Below are positions 59,512-64,000 of a stretch of DNA of 64,000 bases, piece after piece (positions within the stretch are counted from its first letter, which is position 1; the number at the start of each line of letters is the position of its first letter). A program made the translations under genes and the position numbers. The notes under the pieces are model-generated. The model had not been told where the DNA came from and searched no databases. It saw only the letters and a program-made list of their open reading frames with translations. Origin of the DNA: Ignavibacteria bacterium (GTDB taxonomy: Bacteria > Bacteroidota > Ignavibacteria > Kapaibacteriales > Kapaibacteriaceae); contig JACPPD010000015.1 in the NCBI GenBank assembly GCA_016191145.1, positions 1-64,000 of the forward strand, given 5' to 3'.

Positions 59512-60642
59512 TTAAAGGGCTTCAGCGAGATCAGTTATAAGATCGTCGATGTCTTCTATACCAACGCTGAGGCGGATTAGGCCGTCGGTGATCCCAAGGC
59601 GAAGTCGTTGTTCCAGTGGCACGCTGCCATGCGTCATGGTCACGGGGTGGCATACAAGTGATTCAGCACCGCCCAACGATTCAGCCAGACAGAATATCTT
59701 CAGTTTTTTCGTAACCTCGACGGCGCGTTCCATCGAACCAAGATCGATCGATATCATCCCTCCGAATCCATTCATTTGCTGTTTTGCCAATTCATGCTGC
59801 GGATGAGAGTGCAGACCAGGATAATAAACTTTAATAACACCGGGATGTTGTTCAAGCCATGCTGCAATGCGAAGTGCGTTCTCGGAATGCCTGTCCATAC
59901 GAACATGCAGTGTCTTAGCGCTGCGCAAACACAACCAGCATTCAAAGGGTCCGGGGACGGCGCCTGCGGCATTTTGTAAAAATTTCAACTGATCGGCAAT
60001 GTGGTGGTGGCGCGTGGCAACAATTCCGTGAACGAGGTCGGAGTGCCCCCCCAGATACTTTGTTGCAGAATGAACAACAACGTCGGCGCCAAGTTCAAGC
60101 GGACGTTGCAGGTATGGAGAGGCAAATGTATTGTCGACAACAGAGAATGCTCCCGCTTTGCGGGCAATCTCTGAGATTGCCCCGATATCGGAAATCGACA
60201 TCATCGGGTTTGTAGGAGTTTCGGTGAATATCATTCGCGTATTTGGCAGGACTGACGATTCGACATTGCCTACATCCCTCATATCGATGTAGGAAAACGT
60301 CAGCCCAAAACGTGAAAGCACACGTTCCGCCAATCGGAATGTACCACCATACATGTCTTCTGCCATCAGTACATGATCACCGCTGCTAAGAAGCCGTAGC
60401 GTGGCATCGATGGCGGCCATACCGCTTGCAAAAGCAAACGATGCAACGCCCCCTTCCATCGAAGTAAGACATTGCTCCCATCTCGAACGTGTTGGGTTTT
60501 GAGTACGAGCATATTCCCACCCCTTGTGTTTGCCAATCTCTTCCTGTGCATAGGTGGAGGTTTGGTAAAGGGGCACGGTAACCGCACCAGTTTGCTCGTC
60601 GGGTTCCTGTCCGACGTGGATTGCCTTAGTTGAAAACTTCAA
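59512..60642 (-). CDS. Cystathionine gamma-synthase/lyase-family PLP enzyme
   Basis: 376 residues, full length. PLP Lys195 in HSATKYLGGHSDLVHG; YARTQNPTR (about 44-52) and SGMAAI mark the Cys/Met-metabolism family. These enzymes act in transsulfuration: gamma-synthase makes cystathionine from an activated homoserine, gamma-lyase splits it to cysteine. Sequence alone does not separate the two. Confidence 0.92.
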   Translation of the reverse strand: MKFSTKAIHVGQEPDEQTGAVTVPLYQTSTYAQEEIGKHKGWEYARTQNPTRSRWEQCLTSMEGGVASFAFASGMAAIDATLRLLSSGDHVLMAEDMYGGTFRLAERVLSRFGLTFSYIDMRDVGNVESSVLPNTRMIFTETPTNPMMSISDIGAISEIARKAGAFSVVDNTFASPYLQRPLELGADVVVHSATKYLGGHSDLVHGIVATRHHHIADQLKFLQNAAGAVPGPFECWLCLRSAKTLHVRMDRHSENALRIAAWLEQHPGVIKVYYPGLHSHPQHELAKQQMNGFGGMISIDLGSMERAVEVTKKLKIFCLAESLGGAESLVCHPVTMTHGSVPLEQRLRLGITDGLIRLSVGIEDIDDLITDLAEAL

Positions 60643-60654
60643 CGTCGGTGGTAA

Positions 60655-61176
60655 TTAACGGCTTAAATAAAATTTTTCTGCTCTGCGAGTATTGCTTGCC
60701 TGAAGAATGCATATATACACTCCCTCAGGCAGATCGGAAATCGATGCTCTGTACTCTTGCTCCCCTTTGGAAGCCGGACCGCGATAAACATCAACCATCT
60801 TCTTCCCAAGCATGTTATAGATGCCGAGATCCAGGTTGGGCTCATCGGAAGCAAGGTCGACGATTACGGTAAAGACGTCAGCGGTTGCGCGGACAGAAAT
60901 AATCCTGCTTTCTCGACGCGTACTATCTTGTGCAAGCCTCGTTTTGGTAGAACGGTTTGATATACCTACCTGTCGGCCGAGTGCGGTCACTATTGCTTCC
61001 GCGGCACCCACTCCTGGTGTTACGTACTTAAGTGCCGAAGAGCTTCGTTTTGATACGTCCGGAGTCTTTTTTGAATGATCAGCTAATACAGGTTGGATAG
61101 CAACAAATCCCCCTATCGCGCAAACAGCGGATAGCAGAATTATTTTTGAAGCAATGTTGTGTATCAATGTGTTCAT
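60655..61176 (-). CDS. Short T9SS-secreted protein
   Basis: 173 residues: signal-like N-terminus (KIILLSAVCAIGGFVAIQPVLA), a short variable part, and an 80-residue C-terminal sorting domain (TADVFTVIVDLASDEPNLDLGIYNMLGKKMVDVYRG...LPEGVYICILQASNTRRAEKFYLSR). Almost nothing but the sorting signal remains, so it may be a surface peptide or a decayed cargo gene. Confidence 0.65.
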   Translation of the reverse strand: MNTLIHNIASKIILLSAVCAIGGFVAIQPVLADHSKKTPDVSKRSSSALKYVTPGVGAAEAIVTALGRQVGISNRSTKTRLAQDSTRRESRIISVRATADVFTVIVDLASDEPNLDLGIYNMLGKKMVDVYRGPASKGEQEYRASISDLPEGVYICILQASNTRRAEKFYLSR

Positions 61177-61287
61177 TTAGACCTACTCGTCAAAGCAAAA
61201 CTAGATACATGTACCGACAACTCCAACTGTAGCTACTCTGACCCATTCCTTCATGTTCCGTTATGCAGCCAATATTTGTTCCAAAAT

Positions 61288-61317
61288 CAAAGAAGCCCAC
61301 ATTTGTGGGCTTCTTTG
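61288..61317 (-). terminator. Strong hairpin terminator
   Basis: CAAAGAAGCCCAC (61288-61300) pairs with GTGGGCTTCTTTG (61305-61317), a 13-bp perfect stem with loop ATTT. On the minus strand it lies 41 bp after the stop of the large T9SS gene and is followed by a T-rich tract. Confidence 0.8.
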
Positions 61318-61358
61318 TGTAAACAATGTTCATCCGGCCGGACCCACTGCAGCTACGG

Positions 61359-64000
61359 TCAATCGTTCACGATTAGCTGCTGTGTTTTGGAGAAATCAGC
61401 ACTCTTCAACCTGACGAAGTACAGCCCGTTGCCAAAAAGATTTGTCGGGAATTCGAGTGAATATTCACCCGCTTCCAGGACTGAGTTTACCATGGTTGCC
61501 ACAACCTGACCTTGCGCACTCACTACGTCGATGTAAACGGGTGCGTTAATACCGATACCAAAATCAAATCTTGCCTTGCCGCTTGATGTTGGATTTGGCC
61601 AGATAGGCGACATGGAAAACTTGGTCAGACTCAGGGACACTACTCGTCTGGTGAGCGCACAGTTGATGATCTCAGTCGATGAACCAGATGTTGTTGGAAT
61701 CAGGCATGCTTGTTTGAGATCAACGTTTAATTTCTGGTCTGTTTTGAAATTTGGTCCTAAAAGCAGCTTAGCCCGGAAGGTAAATAAAGGTCCATCGCCA
61801 GCAATAGCCGTTGGTCCCGACGCGTTGAACCGCATGATTGAAAACGTGTTATCGACCGAAACAATCACAGCATTGCTAATTGTCCACCCACCGGTTAGGG
61901 CAGTTGTGCCAACGCTTTTATCGAGATAGCCAAGCGCCAAGGTCTCATAAACCACATCTGCAGTAAAGTCCGTGAGCCTTGCATTAACCCAGTCCTGACT
62001 TTCCCCTGAAACTGTGAACGTCAGGTCATCATCGGCCACTGATATCACTCCGGCGCTGCTATTGGTGAGGCGCATCGTTACGGGAATCACGTATCCAACT
62101 CCAGTGACGTTCGCGTAAGTGTCGGGGCGAATCTCATTTACCGAGTCACCTTCCTCGTAGTTCATAATCCGGAACTGGGCATTATAAACCCTGTCCACCC
62201 AGGGCGCTGCATTTGGTTCTGTAGGTGTAAACCTAACAGTAACAGTTGCCGAAGCACTGGAAGGTATCGTGAATGGTAAGGTAACAGGTGTTCCTACAGG
62301 TCCGATGATGTTAATCACCTGGAACGCAGATGCATCCGGACCAGTTGGGATGATATTGCTTATCACGAGATCCTTTGAGCCACCGCCAGTATTTAAAATC
62401 GTGAAGTCAAGTTGTCTGTCATCACAATTTGCACGTAAACGCCCAAAGTCAATGTTCGTGACACTAATATCAGGCCCTGCACATGAACCGACGATAAACC
62501 GCTCTGTTGCAGACATCGGGGGATAGCTTACGGAATCGATGCCTGTGCCCGGAGTTGCATCATGATCAATCTCAACCGTCAGGGCAGATCCGCCAATGTA
62601 CCCCACAGGCCGCGTATACACAATCGGAATTCTCATTACGTTAATGCCGGCAGCAAACGGAACAATGAACGGCGTAGTTGGGGCAGGAGTACCAAACTGC
62701 CATGCCGGATCGGAACCCGTGGCAAAGGCAAGTCGCGTTATTGTGAGGTCCATCGACCCGTTATTAGTAATTACGAGGTCTCTCGTTGCAGCAGTGTATT
62801 CTGGACTTTCGTTGCAGTTAAGTGACGCTCCCTGGGTTTCTATCAGTGGCACAATTCCCTCGCCTTCGAGGAAGGCTTCGCGAGGATCAATGCCCGGAGT
62901 TGCCCACACAGGGATGATCTTTTCAGAATACACCTGAACAGCAGCAGGACGGAACTCGACTAATACGTCGACTGACTGTCCGTTGGAAAGATCAATTGAA
63001 GTTACGGGAGTACCACCGGAGAAAATAGACCCAATCTTAAAGACGAAGGTTGCATCAGTAGATCCGGTTGGGAAGTATTTGGAACCATCGGCAAACGTCA
63101 CATCAGTTAAACGCAATACCTGATTGCCAGAGTTGTACACGCGTGCAAACGCCTGGTGGCGTGTGTTCACGCGACGTTTGAGCCAATTGTAGCCTTCTAT
63201 TCCGGGGCCAGGTGCTTCCGTCTTGCCTACCCAGGTTGAAATGCTGTCCGGACCATCACCATTGTTACCAAACGTCACATCAATTGAGTCGCTACCAACG
63301 GAGCTCCTTTCGTAGCATATCTTTTCAAGAAAGACTTCACCCTTGGGTGGAATCGTAAACGGAATCCTTGGTATGGTTGGACTCGAAACAGTGAAGTTCT
63401 GTCCTGCATACCCCGTCATGCTGCTAACGATCAATGTGTCCGACCCAGGGTTCTGAATTCTAAGGCCACCAGTCTTACAGCGCTCCTCTCCAATGCCTAC
63501 CGTACCCGCATTGAAATCTGCAACCCGAATTCGCGGAATTGCAGCTACTCCTTCTAAACCAATTTTGAATTGGCCACAGGTAGTTTTAATAACAAGCGAA
63601 TCAAGATCAAAATCCTTTGTTACGTCGGATGTCTCTCGTCGTCCATCATAAACAATTTTAAATGTCCACGAAGCTCCAGGCTGCAAGGTTACTGCTGGCG
63701 GGATCGGGAATTCGGCGATCATAAAATACGTGCCAACTTCAAGTAGGGCTTCTGTTAGCTTAACAGAACCATCCGATATATTCTTGACAGTTAGGTCAAG
63801 CTGCTTGTTTGTCCCTAATCGGATTTTCCCGAATTTGAGCGGGTTGGGCGTGAATAACAGTTTATCTGCGAAATAACGAATTGTATCATAAGTGAAATTA
63901 TCTGCCCAGTCCTGAACGAAGAACTCAGCGTACGCATCCTTTGATTTATCGATCACTTCCCATCTGAAGTCGAAGACTTTCCACGACGGATCGCGTGGCA
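61359..64000 (-). CDS. Large T9SS-secreted protein with ASH-like repeats, 5' end off the window
   Basis: The frame is open to the right edge (codons for DPSWKVFDFRWEVIDKSK continue past the GTG near 63956), so the N-terminus is missing. At least 880 residues. It has several choice-of-anchor/ASH-type domains (KFGKIRLGTNKQLDLTVKNISDG, ISVTNIDFGRLRANCDDRQLDFTILNTGG), then a cohesin-like segment near the C-terminus (VPVTMRLTNSSAGVISVADDDLTFTV). A T9SS sorting domain starts at IWPNPTSSGKA. Probably a long surface adhesin or scaffold. Confidence 0.85.
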   Translation of the reverse strand, partial: PRDPSWKVFDFRWEVIDKSKDAYAEFFVQDWADNFTYDTIRYFADKLLFTPNPLKFGKIRLGTNKQLDLTVKNISDGSVKLTEALLEVGTYFMIAEFPIPPAVTLQPGASWTFKIVYDGRRETSDVTKDFDLDSLVIKTTCGQFKIGLEGVAAIPRIRVADFNAGTVGIGEERCKTGGLRIQNPGSDTLIVSSMTGYAGQNFTVSSPTIPRIPFTIPPKGEVFLEKICYERSSVGSDSIDVTFGNNGDGPDSISTWVGKTEAPGPGIEGYNWLKRRVNTRHQAFARVYNSGNQVLRLTDVTFADGSKYFPTGSTDATFVFKIGSIFSGGTPVTSIDLSNGQSVDVLVEFRPAAVQVYSEKIIPVWATPGIDPREAFLEGEGIVPLIETQGASLNCNESPEYTAATRDLVITNNGSMDLTITRLAFATGSDPAWQFGTPAPTTPFIVPFAAGINVMRIPIVYTRPVGYIGGSALTVEIDHDATPGTGIDSVSYPPMSATERFIVGSCAGPDISVTNIDFGRLRANCDDRQLDFTILNTGGGSKDLVISNIIPTGPDASAFQVINIIGPVGTPVTLPFTIPSSASATVTVRFTPTEPNAAPWVDRVYNAQFRIMNYEEGDSVNEIRPDTYANVTGVGYVIPVTMRLTNSSAGVISVADDDLTFTVSGESQDWVNARLTDFTADVVYETLALGYLDKSVGTTALTGGWTISNAVIVSVDNTFSIMRFNASGPTAIAGDGPLFTFRAKLLLGPNFKTDQKLNVDLKQACLIPTTSGSSTEIINCALTRRVVSLSLTKFSMSPIWPNPTSSGKARFDFGIGINAPVYIDVVSAQGQVVATMVNSVLEAGEYSLEFPTNLFGNGLYFVRLKSADFSKTQQLIVND

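Overview
The window is a stretch of bacterial chromosome from the Bacteroidota/Chlorobiota (FCB) group. The grounds are several long secreted proteins ending in type IX secretion (T9SS) C-terminal sorting domains (short 'FPNPA'/'WPNPT' motif followed by a beta-rich tail), weak Shine-Dalgarno signals before many genes, and one promoter with the group's TAnnTTTG -7 element. A Kapabacteria/Ignavibacteria-like host is my guess from this mix; no marker gene here proves it.

Left chromosomal flank (1-14876). A partial TPR protein, a mitochondrial-type citrate synthase, an ABC-2 permease, an M1 aminopeptidase and other T9SS cargo, a lipoprotein, an ECF sigma factor with a membrane anti-sigma-like partner that ends in a beta-barrel-like domain, a bacilliredoxin, a TPR protein and a PKD-type secreted protein. 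Short palindromes and repeats lie between genes. The flank ends at a tRNA-Thr(UGU) gene.

Integrated element (about 14833-50795, 35.9 kb). It is bounded by a 44-bp direct repeat made of the 5' part of the tRNA-Thr gene. The left end has a lysogeny module: a tyrosine integrase and a CI-like repressor, divergent from an excisionase-like gene across a control region with three operator-like sites and a Bacteroidota-type promoter. A rightward, translationally coupled early operon (16771-21680) follows. It contains a probable replication initiator whose own coding sequence carries seven 33-bp hairpin-bearing iterons. From 48687 down to 22507 a long leftward operon holds a structural and lysis module: many small single-span membrane proteins, three membrane-anchored murein hydrolases (GH24 lysozyme, M15 peptidase, CHAP-like), a transglutaminase-fold protease, a 1772-residue CHAP-like/coiled-coil protein and three adjacent beta-rich capsid candidates. 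It ends with a basic protein, an adenine-methyltransferase/SF2-helicase fusion, a RadA-like ATPase and a J-domain protein. I recognise no terminase, portal, HK97-type capsid, tail, relaxase or conjugation gene. The best reading is a provirus of a tailless, icosahedral, membrane-containing phage that replicates as a circle from iterons. Cargo at the right end includes a STAS-like (DUF4325) gene with an apparent frameshift.

Right chromosomal flank (50786-64000). gmhA, whose stop codon lies inside the tRNA fragment, then a DMT-family transporter, a secreted protein, a LiaF-like membrane protein and a sugar aminotransferase form a leftward cluster. Alanine dehydrogenase, a glycine-rich membrane protein and a PaaN-type aldehyde dehydrogenase run rightward. 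They are followed by a cystathionine gamma-synthase/lyase-family enzyme, a short T9SS protein, a clear terminator, and a large T9SS-secreted protein that runs off the right edge.
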